From positions 1 through 24,679 of the forward strand of contig JAUPKV010000224.1 of NCBI GenBank assembly GCA_030837265.1: a DNA stretch of 24,679 nt. The letters are read 5' to 3'. Position 1 is the stretch's first letter. Every line of letters starts with the position of its first letter. Below are positions 14,741 to 22,374 of the stretch, in pieces. The translations under genes were made by a program, and so were the position numbers. The DNA is from Methanobacteriota archaeon (GTDB taxonomy: Archaea; Halobacteriota; Methanosarcinia; Methanosarcinales; Methanosarcinaceae). Below the pieces are notes generated by a model. That model saw only the letters and a list, made by a program, of their open reading frames with translations, was not told where the DNA came from and searched no databases.

Positions 14741-15529
14741 ATGAAGAAGTTCCTGGCTGTGCTATTATCCATTTTTGTTATCTTTATATCCGGCTGCGAG
14801 TCAACAACTAAGTCTCCGGTAAGTCCGGATAATCTGAATGTAACCATAGAATCCATTATAATCAAGGAATTTAATGAGCAAGACGTTTCCGCACTGGTGT
14901 CCAATTATAACAAGGACCAGGCTATTGATTCGGTGTCAGTAAGTTCTTTTGATCCGTTCAAGATTGTAGGGACAAGTTCGCAGATTAATATTCCTGCCGG
15001 TAAAAAGGCTGCTATAAGTTTCAGGGTTATGGCTTCTTCGTTTAATGAGGTTGAGAATTCAACGAATCTGGTTTTATCATATTCTTCGGGTGTTAATGAA
15101 GAAGGAAAACCTATTCTCAAGACAAAGGTTGTGCCTGTCCGGACTATTGTTCTACCTGATGCCAAACTTCAGTTCGTAGGCTTTGCCGAGAGTATGGACA
15201 AGTTACTTGCGGCTCCTCCTGTTTCCACCTGGGAAACCGAGAAAGGTAAGAACGTAACAGTGAAATTCTCTGTCAAAAATCATGGGCAATCAACCATAAT
15301 GGGAGATTCCATGTATGTGCTTGTCGACATCGAAAACAAGTTAATCGGGGACAGTAAAAGTGTAAATATTTCAGAGGGTATGGCAAAAGCCGGGACTTCA
15401 TATACAAAGGGTGTGCAGCTTCCCATTCGGAAAGATGCTCCAAACGGAGAAACTAACGTGTATGTGAAGTTAATGAAAGGTGATAATTTGTTTGATTCCC
15501 AAACTCTCGTACTCAAAGTAAAACTATAA
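14741..15529 (+). CDS. Secreted lipoprotein of unknown function
   Basis: 262 aa. The first 18 residues are a lipoprotein signal, with lipobox ISGC and lipidated Cys19. The rest is beta-rich and Ser/Val-rich. Two domains seem present, about 30-140 and 145-262; the second contains GKNVTVKFSVKNHGQSTI, reminiscent of CARDB/Ig-like adhesion or cell-surface modules. No catalytic motif is seen. The start is well supported by GAGGAGG 7 nt upstream. It opens a same-strand group of four secreted or membrane proteins, with a 15-nt gap to the next gene, which shows a similar signal plus beta-sandwich organisation. Confidence 0.82.
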   Translation: MKKFLAVLLSIFVIFISGCESTTKSPVSPDNLNVTIESIIIKEFNEQDVSALVSNYNKDQAIDSVSVSSFDPFKIVGTSSQINIPAGKKAAISFRVMASSFNEVENSTNLVLSYSSGVNEEGKPILKTKVVPVRTIVLPDAKLQFVGFAESMDKLLAAPPVSTWETEKGKNVTVKFSVKNHGQSTIMGDSMYVLVDIENKLIGDSKSVNISEGMAKAGTSYTKGVQLPIRKDAPNGETNVYVKLMKGDNLFDSQTLVLKVKL

Positions 15530-15544
15530 TCAGGTCTGGTTTCT

Positions 15545-16534
15545 ATGGGATTCGGGATCTCGATAAAATCTAAAAAACCCTCTCTTTTCCTTTTTGCTGG
15601 ATTTATAATCAGTATTTTCCTTGGCTCAATTCTTACTTCCGGCTGCTTTGAAGGCCCCGAAAGCATTTTTCAGAACTCTAACGGGGTTGTAATCCAGAAT
15701 GTGGATGTAATGTCTACTCCGAAAGGAGAAGGCACCCTTCTGACGGTTACTCCCTATCTCCGGAACGACCAGGACACAGACAGCTCGATGCTTTCTGTTA
15801 AAGTCAAGGTCATTGATCAGGAAACCCAGCTAATTGCGGCAGAAAAAAATATGGACATGGGTTATATCAAAGCCCACTCACAGGCTCATAACAGTTTATC
15901 TCTTGAGGTTGAAAAGCCCGGAAATTATGATGTGGAGGTTCAGCTTTTCGAAGACAACCAGCCTATTAGTCAGGATATGATAACTATTGTGATAAAGGCA
16001 AACACTTATACAAGCCAACCAGCTGATATTTTGCTAACCGATATAAACCTTATAATCACCCAGTTCACTGATAAGGACTCAAAGGCTGTGGTGGATATCT
16101 CTCCAGCGATTTATAACCAGGGAGGGGATTCCAAAGCTCTGACTATGGTGGTCACTGCAAAGAATGATTCCTATACCGCATATACCGAAAGTGACGAATT
16201 GGGGATTGTTAAAGGCTCAAGCCGGATTAGAGGGCATGTGCGTTTTGTACTACAAAGAAATGCCGAATATACATTTTCGGTTACTGTAGAAGAAAATGGC
16301 CGGGAGCTAGTAACTTCTGAAGTAATTCAACCTGTAAAGCTGAGTCAGATCGAGAAAAATGTTGCCAAAAATTACACGCTAGTACAGAAAGGTACACCTA
16401 TTGAAGCCCCTACACAAAAAACGGGAAGTCCGGGTTTCGAGGGCTCAATAATGTTTGCAGTTATCTTGCTGACGGCAGGCATAGTAAAGATAAGAGGATT
16501 GAAAAATAAAAAAGGTGGCAATGGGGGAATTTAA
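15545..16534 (+). CDS. Surface protein with lipobox-like signal and PGF-CTERM tail
   Basis: 329 aa. The N-terminal hydrophobic segment ends in TSGC (Cys34), a possible lipobox. Two beta-sandwich-like repeats follow (about 45-150 and 160-280); both use patterns like V-x-V-x-D-x-x-L and ENGRELVTSEV seen in archaeal surface proteins. The C-terminus is a PGF-CTERM-like sorting signal: SPGFEGSIMFAVILLTAG, then a basic tail (IRGLKNKKGG). PGF-CTERM proteins are processed by archaeosortase A and anchored in the S-layer. Having both a possible lipobox and a PGF tail is unusual. The stop overlaps the next start by one base (TAATG). Confidence 0.82.
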   Translation: MGFGISIKSKKPSLFLFAGFIISIFLGSILTSGCFEGPESIFQNSNGVVIQNVDVMSTPKGEGTLLTVTPYLRNDQDTDSSMLSVKVKVIDQETQLIAAEKNMDMGYIKAHSQAHNSLSLEVEKPGNYDVEVQLFEDNQPISQDMITIVIKANTYTSQPADILLTDINLIITQFTDKDSKAVVDISPAIYNQGGDSKALTMVVTAKNDSYTAYTESDELGIVKGSSRIRGHVRFVLQRNAEYTFSVTVEENGRELVTSEVIQPVKLSQIEKNVAKNYTLVQKGTPIEAPTQKTGSPGFEGSIMFAVILLTAGIVKIRGLKNKKGGNGGI

Positions 16535-16854
16535 TGGTTAAGAGAGAAGAGAATGCTTTCGTTGAGGAGAAAGAGGAGGGTCATCATTCTATGGACTCTC
16601 TAACTTCTGTAACGGAGGATTACCCGCAAAATAATAATGCTCCTATTAAAAAATTTGTAAATACAGCTGTGCTGATTATTCTTGTAATTCTTGTTCTCCT
16701 TGCTATGTTTTCTTTTTTCTTTAATATGCAGGGAGCAATAGCTGCTCTTATCAATCCTAAATACCAGTCGCTTGTACAGGCACTTTTTAGTTTGATGGTG
16801 CTGGTAATAGGAATTTACACAATCAAGCGCTTTCTTTACAACAAAAACGAGTAG
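16534..16854 (+). CDS. Small two-helix membrane protein
   Basis: 106 aa. A polar, acidic N-terminal third (about 1-40) precedes TM1 at about 42-66 (VLIILVILVLLAMFSFFF) and TM2 at about 78-98 (LVQALFSLMVLVIGIYTIKRF), ending in a short basic tail. No family is recognised. Its ATG overlaps the stop of the preceding surface protein by one base, so the two are translationally coupled and probably act together at the membrane. Confidence 0.72.
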   Translation: MVKREENAFVEEKEEGHHSMDSLTSVTEDYPQNNNAPIKKFVNTAVLIILVILVLLAMFSFFFNMQGAIAALINPKYQSLVQALFSLMVLVIGIYTIKRFLYNKNE

Positions 16855-16887
16855 AAGCTTTTTAAAGGTTACATCAGTTGAACACCA

Positions 16888-16938
16888 AAATTAAAGTTCT
16901 ACAGAAATTAAAGTTCTACAGAAATTAAGGTTATACGG
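16888..16938. repeat. 17-bp tandem triplication before the VIT-VWA gene
   Basis: AAATTAAAGTTCTACAG at 16888-16904 and 16905-16921 (identical) and a diverged third copy at 16922-16938. It fills most of the 122-nt spacer before the ATG at 16977. Confidence 0.93.
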
Positions 16939-16976
16939 AAATGAAGGAGTATGACAGAAATGGAGAGTGGATATAA

Positions 16977-19004
16977 ATGACCTTGAGCAAAGCAGCATTA
17001 TCTGCGCTGTTTGTGCTATTTATATTACTTCTGGCGACAAACGTTGGAATTACAAGTGCGATTGATGTGCAATCAGATGTTAAAAAACAGCCTGTTGATT
17101 CTGTCATTCCTGAAAACAACCTTGCAGCCGATGTGGATTACCTTAAAGTCAGCACACAGATCAATGATGGTTATTCTATTAGCACTGTAGAAGAAAAGCT
17201 TGACAACAGGAATAACGCATCAGTTACGGATAATTTTGAGTTCCTGATACCGAAAAATGCATTTTTCTCAGGCTTTTCCATTATCATTGACGGAAAGGAA
17301 TACAAAGCTGATGTCTTGAAGAAAGCGGAAGCACAGCAAAAATTCGAAGAAGCCACATCCAGTGGTAAGACAGCAGGTCTTCTGGAAACCCGGGACTCGG
17401 AACTATTCTCATATTCCCTGAATTTCAAACCAAACCAGAGCATTATAGTTCGGCTTACCTATGAACAGGCCCTGACAAGAAAGCTTGGAGAATACGAGTA
17501 CATCCAGTACCTGCACAGCAGCCATGATGTAAATAATCTCAGCGTTTCCGTTGATATCAAATCGTCCACGAAAGTGATAAGTGTGGATACCCCCGGCTTC
17601 AAGGCAGATGTAACTTATCCCTCTACTAATAACGCACAGGTAAGATACACTGCCAATTCCCTGCCGGCACAGGATACGAGAGTAGTTTTTAAAACTGAAA
17701 ACTCTGCCCTTTATGGGAACATGCTTTTCTTTAAAAACAGGGGCCAGGGTTACTTCATGCATATATTCTCTCCTACGGCTGAGGAGATTGGCACCTCTCC
17801 CTTGAACAAGGATATCATATTCGTCATAGACAAATCCGGTTCAATGGACGGCTTGAAGCTTGAACAGGTTAAGACAGCCTTTTCCGGGATCATCAAGGAT
17901 CTGTCTGAAGGGGACAGGTTCAATGTTATTTTCTTTGATACTGATCTCAAGCCTTTTAGTAAGGAAATTTTAGTTGCAGATGAAGTGAATAAGAAAAAAG
18001 CTGTTGAGGCTGTAACTAATGTCACCGCAGACGGTAGCACCAATATAAATGCTGCTCTTACGACATCTCTTGACATGTTTTACAAAGGGAGCGATAACGT
18101 GCCTATCATAGTCTTCCTTACTGACGGCAAGCCCACCGAAGGAGTGAGGTCAACAGCAATTATCAGGGAGAACGTGCTGCAAGCTAACAAGGTCAATGCG
18201 TCGGTGTTCTCAATTGCATTTGGCGACGAATATGATTATGATTTTGATTTTCTGCAGGCACTGAGCCTTGAAAACAGGGGTACTGCCGTGTACTTTGAAC
18301 CGACTTCGGAAGCGGCAGCAGGCATAAGCAATTTCTATGAGACCATTTCCACCCCACTTGTATCCAACCTTAAATTTTCCTATGGCGGAAACGTTTCACA
18401 GACCGTCCTTACCGGAAGAGATAACCTCTTTGTTGGATCGGAAATTCTTACTCTCGGCAAATATGATCCGAATGCAGCCAGTATCTCAGCAAGGGTGGAC
18501 GGAAACACCAGGAGCGGCAAACATACTTTTGAACACGAGTTTTCCTTACAAGCTTCTGACAGCAATAGTTTTGTAGCAAGGCTATGGGCTTACAATACGA
18601 TTATGAACAGGCTTGACAGGATGAAAGTCGAAGGCGAAACGGACGAACTGATCTTCGAAGTTACAAATATGTCACTTGAATCTGGTTTTGTAACTCCGTA
18701 CACTTCATTCTTCGTAGAGATTCCACAGGCTGAGGAAGCAAAAGAGAAACAAACTCAAGAGCCGCAACATCCAGAAGCAGGTCCTGCTCAAATTCAACAA
18801 ACTCAGGAGCCACCGACCCAACAGGGGCAAACTCAATTCCAGGCCGCTGAAGCAGTGCCTGCTCAGGCGTCAAGTGGATATTCGGGAGAGCCGCCTGTAG
18901 CAGAAAATTCCACAACAAAAGCACCAACTTCCGGATTTGGGTTCTGGCTGTCAGTGCCAGTGTTTTGCGTAGCCATGCTGTTTCTGAGAAGGATAAAGGG
19001 TTGA
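16977..19004 (+). CDS. VIT- and von Willebrand factor A-domain surface protein with PGF-CTERM-like tail
   Basis: 675 aa. A signal sequence (about 1-30) is followed by a VIT (inter-alpha-trypsin) domain at about 45-190, recognisable from FSGFSIIIDGKEYKADVL and LTYEQALTRKLGEYEY. The VWA domain at about 275-465 has an intact MIDAS: DKSGS at 285-289, a Thr in ADGSTNINAAL, and Asp in FLTDGKPTEG, so it should bind a divalent metal and a protein ligand. A long Gln/Pro/Thr-rich linker (about 580-645) ends in SGFGFWLSVPVFCVAMLFL-RRIKG, a PGF-CTERM-like anchor with S replacing P. The ATG is supported by GGAG 11 nt upstream. It may be an adhesion or calcium-binding surface protein. Confidence 0.93.
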   Translation: MTLSKAALSALFVLFILLLATNVGITSAIDVQSDVKKQPVDSVIPENNLAADVDYLKVSTQINDGYSISTVEEKLDNRNNASVTDNFEFLIPKNAFFSGFSIIIDGKEYKADVLKKAEAQQKFEEATSSGKTAGLLETRDSELFSYSLNFKPNQSIIVRLTYEQALTRKLGEYEYIQYLHSSHDVNNLSVSVDIKSSTKVISVDTPGFKADVTYPSTNNAQVRYTANSLPAQDTRVVFKTENSALYGNMLFFKNRGQGYFMHIFSPTAEEIGTSPLNKDIIFVIDKSGSMDGLKLEQVKTAFSGIIKDLSEGDRFNVIFFDTDLKPFSKEILVADEVNKKKAVEAVTNVTADGSTNINAALTTSLDMFYKGSDNVPIIVFLTDGKPTEGVRSTAIIRENVLQANKVNASVFSIAFGDEYDYDFDFLQALSLENRGTAVYFEPTSEAAAGISNFYETISTPLVSNLKFSYGGNVSQTVLTGRDNLFVGSEILTLGKYDPNAASISARVDGNTRSGKHTFEHEFSLQASDSNSFVARLWAYNTIMNRLDRMKVEGETDELIFEVTNMSLESGFVTPYTSFFVEIPQAEEAKEKQTQEPQHPEAGPAQIQQTQEPPTQQGQTQFQAAEAVPAQASSGYSGEPPVAENSTTKAPTSGFGFWLSVPVFCVAMLFLRRIKG

Positions 19005-19196
19005 GTTTGAAAGTATGCTTTAATAAGTAAGTGCTGAAGAGCTTTAACCAAGCTTTTTAGCTTTCTTTTTTCGAGTGAATAAAATCAGATCTGTCCAGGT
19101 TGTAAGAGATAAAAATTCCGCATGAAAAAACGATTCTGTAATGTCTTTGCCGGTTAACTCGTTGATTTTTTATAGTTATAACATTTATACTAAAGT

Positions 19197-19433
19197 ATGC
19201 CGTTAGATTTGAATTCGACAGTTACTTTGAATAATTCAACTGATATGTTAAATTCCAGCACAAGCACTTTAGCAAATTCAACTTCTTTAGCGAATTCAAG
19301 TACGGTTACAAATCCTGGTTTTGGCACTACTTTTGAAGTAGTTTTTATAATTTTCTTATTGCCAATTTTAGCTGTTATGATTAACTTCATAGTTGAATAT
19401 TATAAACTATATCAAAAAGAGAAAAAAAAATAA
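19197..19433 (+). CDS. Small Asn/Ser/Thr-rich protein with a PGF-like C-terminal anchor
   Basis: 78 aa. Residues 1-39 hold six N-x-S/T sequons (Asn 6, 12, 13, 19, 27, 33), an extreme density for N-glycosylation. NPGFG (39-43) then begins a hydrophobic segment (about 44-66) and a basic tail (YQKEKKK), arranged like a PGF-CTERM sorting signal. There is no N-terminal signal sequence, so export would have to use the C-terminal helix. TTTTTATAG at 19167-19174 lies about 27 nt before the ATG and no Shine-Dalgarno is present, which fits a leaderless transcript. No family is recognised; the compositional order and promoter support a real gene. Confidence 0.55.
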   Translation: MPLDLNSTVTLNNSTDMLNSSTSTLANSTSLANSSTVTNPGFGTTFEVVFIIFLLPILAVMINFIVEYYKLYQKEKKK

Positions 19434-19517
19434 TACAGCCTCAATCTACGGGAATAGATATTTATTGGTTCATCGTACTGGAAAAATTCTTATCTTCCCG
19501 GAAACCTACACCGATTA

Positions 19518-20255
19518 TCAATCGATTTTAGTATCTTCATACTCAGCAAAAACAGGCATATGGTCACTAAGGGCAATCCAATCTTTGTATTTCCCAATAT
19601 AACATGATTCTGCATTTTCAATGAAATTCTTTGAAGAAAATATATAATCAATATGATATGGCTTATCTTTGTTTTTTAATAAAAATAGAGTCGGATCCTT
19701 TTCATTCCCAAAAACCACATTTGTTCCGAATATCGCATCAGGAATGCTGTGATATGTGCTATAAATACCATACTTTTTTAAAAGGTTAATTACATCATTT
19801 AGTGTGCCGTGCAGTGAAGATTTTTCTCTATCCCAGATGACATTCCAATTCAAATCTCCTGCTATGATCACCGGTTCCTTAAATAAATCCTTATAGTAAT
19901 TTAATGCGCACCACACATTCCCAATATATCTTCTTTTTGGATCGCCATTATCTTGTGCCCACACTGCAATAAGATTCATGATCTTTTCATCGTTTTTTGT
20001 TATCTCAAGCGGTAGTATGTATTTGAATTCTTTGTTATGGGACTCACGTAATGATATTTTGAGATTATTAAAGCTAAAGACTGCTAACCCTTTATTTTTA
20101 TTATCTCCAATCCATATGAAATCCGAATAAAAATGTTCTTTAAAGTTGGCTGGATTCTCACATTCCGGGACAATTAGAAGATCAGGATTATATAGAAGAA
20201 TATTTTTGTATTTCTTTCTAAACGCCATGTTGCAATTCCAGGTTCCAACTTTCAT
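19518..20255 (-). CDS. Endonuclease/exonuclease/phosphatase (EEP) fold protein
   Basis: 245 aa with a complete EEP active site in order: WNCN at 6-9, Glu31 in VPECEN (metal ligand), GDLNWN at 133-138 with Asp134 and Asn136, HIDYIF at 201-206, and SDHMP at 230-234. It should be a metal-dependent phosphodiesterase, but substrates in this superfamily range from DNA to phosphoinositides and cannot be told from sequence. There is no signal peptide. The gene is AT-rich and Asn/Lys/Tyr-rich relative to the neighbours, and stands alone between the surface cluster and the mod locus, suggesting horizontal acquisition. A ribosome binding site (GAGGTGG) lies about 12 nt upstream of the ATG. Confidence 0.9.
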   Translation of the reverse strand: MKVGTWNCNMAFRKKYKNILLYNPDLLIVPECENPANFKEHFYSDFIWIGDNKNKGLAVFSFNNLKISLRESHNKEFKYILPLEITKNDEKIMNLIAVWAQDNGDPKRRYIGNVWCALNYYKDLFKEPVIIAGDLNWNVIWDREKSSLHGTLNDVINLLKKYGIYSTYHSIPDAIFGTNVVFGNEKDPTLFLLKNKDKPYHIDYIFSSKNFIENAESCYIGKYKDWIALSDHMPVFAEYEDTKID

Positions 20256-20430
20256 ATAGTCTGCATTCCACCTCAGTTATAATATAGTGTTTCCTCGGAT
20301 TCAGAGCAGAATTTTTGAAAGTAATATTTCATGTTTTTCCTGATTTTTTACGTTCCGTTTTCCATGCTTCTTCACCTTCATTGAGGCAAGAAAGTAGCTG
20401 CGCTTAATGGATGTTTTCAGAGGATTAAAC

Positions 20431-20448
20431 ATATATAACGTTATGTAT
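20431..20448. promoter_or_regulatory. Near-perfect palindrome upstream of modA, candidate molybdate operator
   Basis: ATATATAACGTTATGTAT has 8 of 9 symmetric pairs and an exact ATAACGTTAT core. It resembles the TAACGTTATA half-elements recalled for bacterial ModE operators. It is about 275 nt before the modA start, which is distant for a direct operator unless transcription begins here. Confidence 0.35.
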
Positions 20449-20496
20449 AACTAAACATATCTCCGAATAACATAAATTCAAAAATGTAGAAATAAT

Positions 20497-20685
20497 ATGG
20501 AAAATTATTTATATAATATAAAGGAAGTAGGAAACTGTGTTCCGTCTGGTCTAAATAATAACAATTTAAACATAGGCCAGAGGAGTGAGATAATCTATAG
20601 AATGAAGCCTCTCAACCAGTTTTTCATGGTTATTGTCATTTCAGACTCGGTCCAATCAATGACATTATACAAGAAAGACAATTAA
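20497..20685 (+). CDS. Doubtful 62-aa ORF upstream of modA
   Basis: 62 aa starting MENYLYNIKEVGNCVPSGLN, with no recognised family and no Shine-Dalgarno at its ATG. It ends 21 nt before the modA TTG start. It may be a leader ORF of the mod transcript or chance. Confidence 0.2.
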   Translation: MENYLYNIKEVGNCVPSGLNNNNLNIGQRSEIIYRMKPLNQFFMVIVISDSVQSMTLYKKDN

Positions 20686-20706
20686 TTAATGACTAGGGGT
20701 GAGATA

Positions 20707-21567
20707 TTGAGAAAAGAACTGATAATCTTATTTGTATTATTGGGTGTATTCCTTTCAATAGGATGCACTGGTAATCAAAGTGCAGCTCCGAATGCTACGG
20801 TTACACCTGTCACACCTGTCACACCTGTCACACCGGTTACTCCGGTTACAACAGTAACTCCAGGTACAACTTCTGAAACCATAACTGTTTCTGCAGCGGC
20901 TAGCCTTACTAATGCTTTTACGGATATAGCTGCTCAGTTTGAAAAAGAAAATCCGGGGACTAAAATAAGCTTAAACTTTGGAAGTTCAGGTAATTTGCGT
21001 ATGCAAATCGAAGGTGGAGCTCCTGTCGATGTTTTTGCTTCAGCTGATGAGAAGCAAATGAACCTGCTGAATAATAAATCACTTATAGATAACAGTTCAA
21101 GAAAAGACTTTACCAGCAATTCACTTGTGCTTATAATCCCTGCGAACAGTACCCTGAATATAACTAATATAACTGATCTGACAAATCCCAATGTTAAGTT
21201 GATAGGCATCGGGAATCCGGATACGGTCCCAGTAGGAAATTATACGAAAACCGCATTGACTGAAGCAGGTTTGTGGAGCCAGCTTGAAAATAAGATGGTA
21301 CCGGGTGAAGATGTCAAAGCAGTACTTACATATGTTGAAGGAAATAATGTGGATGCAGGTTTCGTATACCAAACCGATGCGAAGAGTGCAAAACCAGGAA
21401 CTATAAAAGTAGTCGCAAATGTGTCCGTAAGTACTCCGGTTAGCTATCCGATAGCTGTAGTTTCTGCTTCAACCCACAAGGAAACAGCTCAGAAATTCCT
21501 TGACTTCGTAACCGGAACAGAAGGACAGGAAATAATGAAAGAGTATGGTTTTGGCCAATCTCGATAA
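20707..21567 (+). CDS. modA: Molybdate ABC transporter substrate-binding lipoprotein
   Basis: 286 aa from a TTG start at 20707, chosen because AGGGGTGAG (20695-20703) lies just ahead. An in-frame ATG at 20689 without such a site would add six residues. The signal ends in the lipobox SIGC, so the protein is lipid-anchored outside the cell. A low-complexity TPVTPV linker (coded by near-identical 9-bp repeats) follows, then the ModA domain with VSAAASLTNAFTDIAAQF, FGSSGNLRMQIEGGAPVDVF and ASADEKQ near its start. It binds molybdate (and possibly tungstate), needed for formylmethanofuran dehydrogenase and nitrogenase. It opens modA-mop-modB-modC; a 271-nt gap precedes mop. Confidence 0.93.
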   Translation: MRKELIILFVLLGVFLSIGCTGNQSAAPNATVTPVTPVTPVTPVTPVTTVTPGTTSETITVSAAASLTNAFTDIAAQFEKENPGTKISLNFGSSGNLRMQIEGGAPVDVFASADEKQMNLLNNKSLIDNSSRKDFTSNSLVLIIPANSTLNITNITDLTNPNVKLIGIGNPDTVPVGNYTKTALTEAGLWSQLENKMVPGEDVKAVLTYVEGNNVDAGFVYQTDAKSAKPGTIKVVANVSVSTPVSYPIAVVSASTHKETAQKFLDFVTGTEGQEIMKEYGFGQSR

Positions 21568-21838
21568 TTAATAATATTTAATAAGTTGAAAACGGAAGCA
21601 TATCTAAGTTTAGAACTTTTCATAGGGCTTCCAAATTCAATATTTTTTATTAAAGTTGGTGGGTCCATCTTATTCTTTTAAATCCGTTGGACTCAAAATG
21701 TGAAAATTCTTACCTTTTAGGCTTTTGAGCCTGCAGCTATTGTTCTATCGTCAATAAAAAGAACTAAATATCAATGCAATAAATATAAAAATGAAAAACA
21801 TTGACTAATATCTACAATATTTTATGGAGGAATAAATA

Positions 21839-22048
21839 GTGAAATTAAGTGCACGCAATGTTTTAAAAGGTAAGGTAAAAAGTATAGTCCACGGAGCGGT
21901 TAATACTGAAGTTTTAATAGAATTGCCGGGTGGAGCACAAATCACTTCCGTTATCACAAAAACATCAGCTGAAAGTCTGAAGTTGAAAGAAGGAAGTGAA
22001 GTCTACGCAGTGATAAAAGCTTCAAGTGTGATGGTGGCAGTAGACTAA
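21839..22048 (+). CDS. mop: Mop-type molybdenum-pterin/molybdate-binding protein (single TOBE domain)
   Basis: 69 aa, the length of classic molbindins. The start is GTG, supported by GGAGG (21826-21830) 8 nt upstream. The sequence KLSARNVLKGKVKSIVHGAV, NTEVLIELPGGAQITSVIT, and SAESLKLKEGSEVYAVIKAS-SVMVA is a textbook TOBE domain. Such proteins form hexamers that bind oxyanions at subunit interfaces, buffering intracellular molybdate. Placement between modA and modB ties it to molybdate homeostasis. Confidence 0.94.
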   Translation: MKLSARNVLKGKVKSIVHGAVNTEVLIELPGGAQITSVITKTSAESLKLKEGSEVYAVIKASSVMVAVD

Positions 22049-22374
22049 CCACTTTTTCAACATCTTATGTAGACAGTTGCAATCAGAGTGGTAAATCTTT
22101 TCCGCAGAAGCACAAGCAGTTAAAGCAGTTATTGGTACTGCCGGAATAAGTTAAAATCGAAAAAACTACATCCTGGAACTTCTGCGGATTATTTTAAAAT
22201 CCAATTCTAAAAATGCAAACATCACAATACAAACAGTTTTCTAATATTATTTTATCATTTTAAATTTTTTAATTTATAAGTAAAAGAATGGTTCTAAATC
22301 TGCCTGCTAGTATTCCTGTAAATTAATACTGGAAAATACTGATTAATCCCTTAATACAAATTATAGTATCAGAT
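22049..22374. other. Spacer between mop and modB
   Basis: 326 nt with no complete gene. It has an inverted repeat (22101-22110 with 22179-22188) and a short stop-bounded frame. modB has no clear Shine-Dalgarno upstream of its ATG. Confidence 0.5.
22101..22188 (+). repeat. 10-bp inverted repeat around a 68-nt segment
   Basis: TCCGCAGAAG (22101-22110) is the exact reverse complement of CTTCTGCGGA (22179-22188). The interior contains smaller pairings (GCAGT/ACTGC) and a short frame reading AEAQAVKAVIGTAGIS. Could be a structured leader of modB or a remnant of lost DNA. Confidence 0.55.

Larger units (their letters stand above)
20256..20706. other. Upstream region of the mod locus
   Basis: About 450 nt between the EEP gene and modA. 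It contains the EEP promoter (TATATTATAA near 20284, minus strand), an 18-bp near-palindrome (20431-20448), a doubtful 62-aa ORF (20497-20685) and the modA ribosome binding site (20695-20703). Confidence 0.5.

Noticed and set aside
16951..16980. A nine-codon leader ORF (ATG at 16951) overlapping the VIT-VWA start by ATGA
   Set aside because: The only Shine-Dalgarno-like element is one base from its ATG, too close to work; the downstream start has its own GGAG. Kept only as a curiosity.
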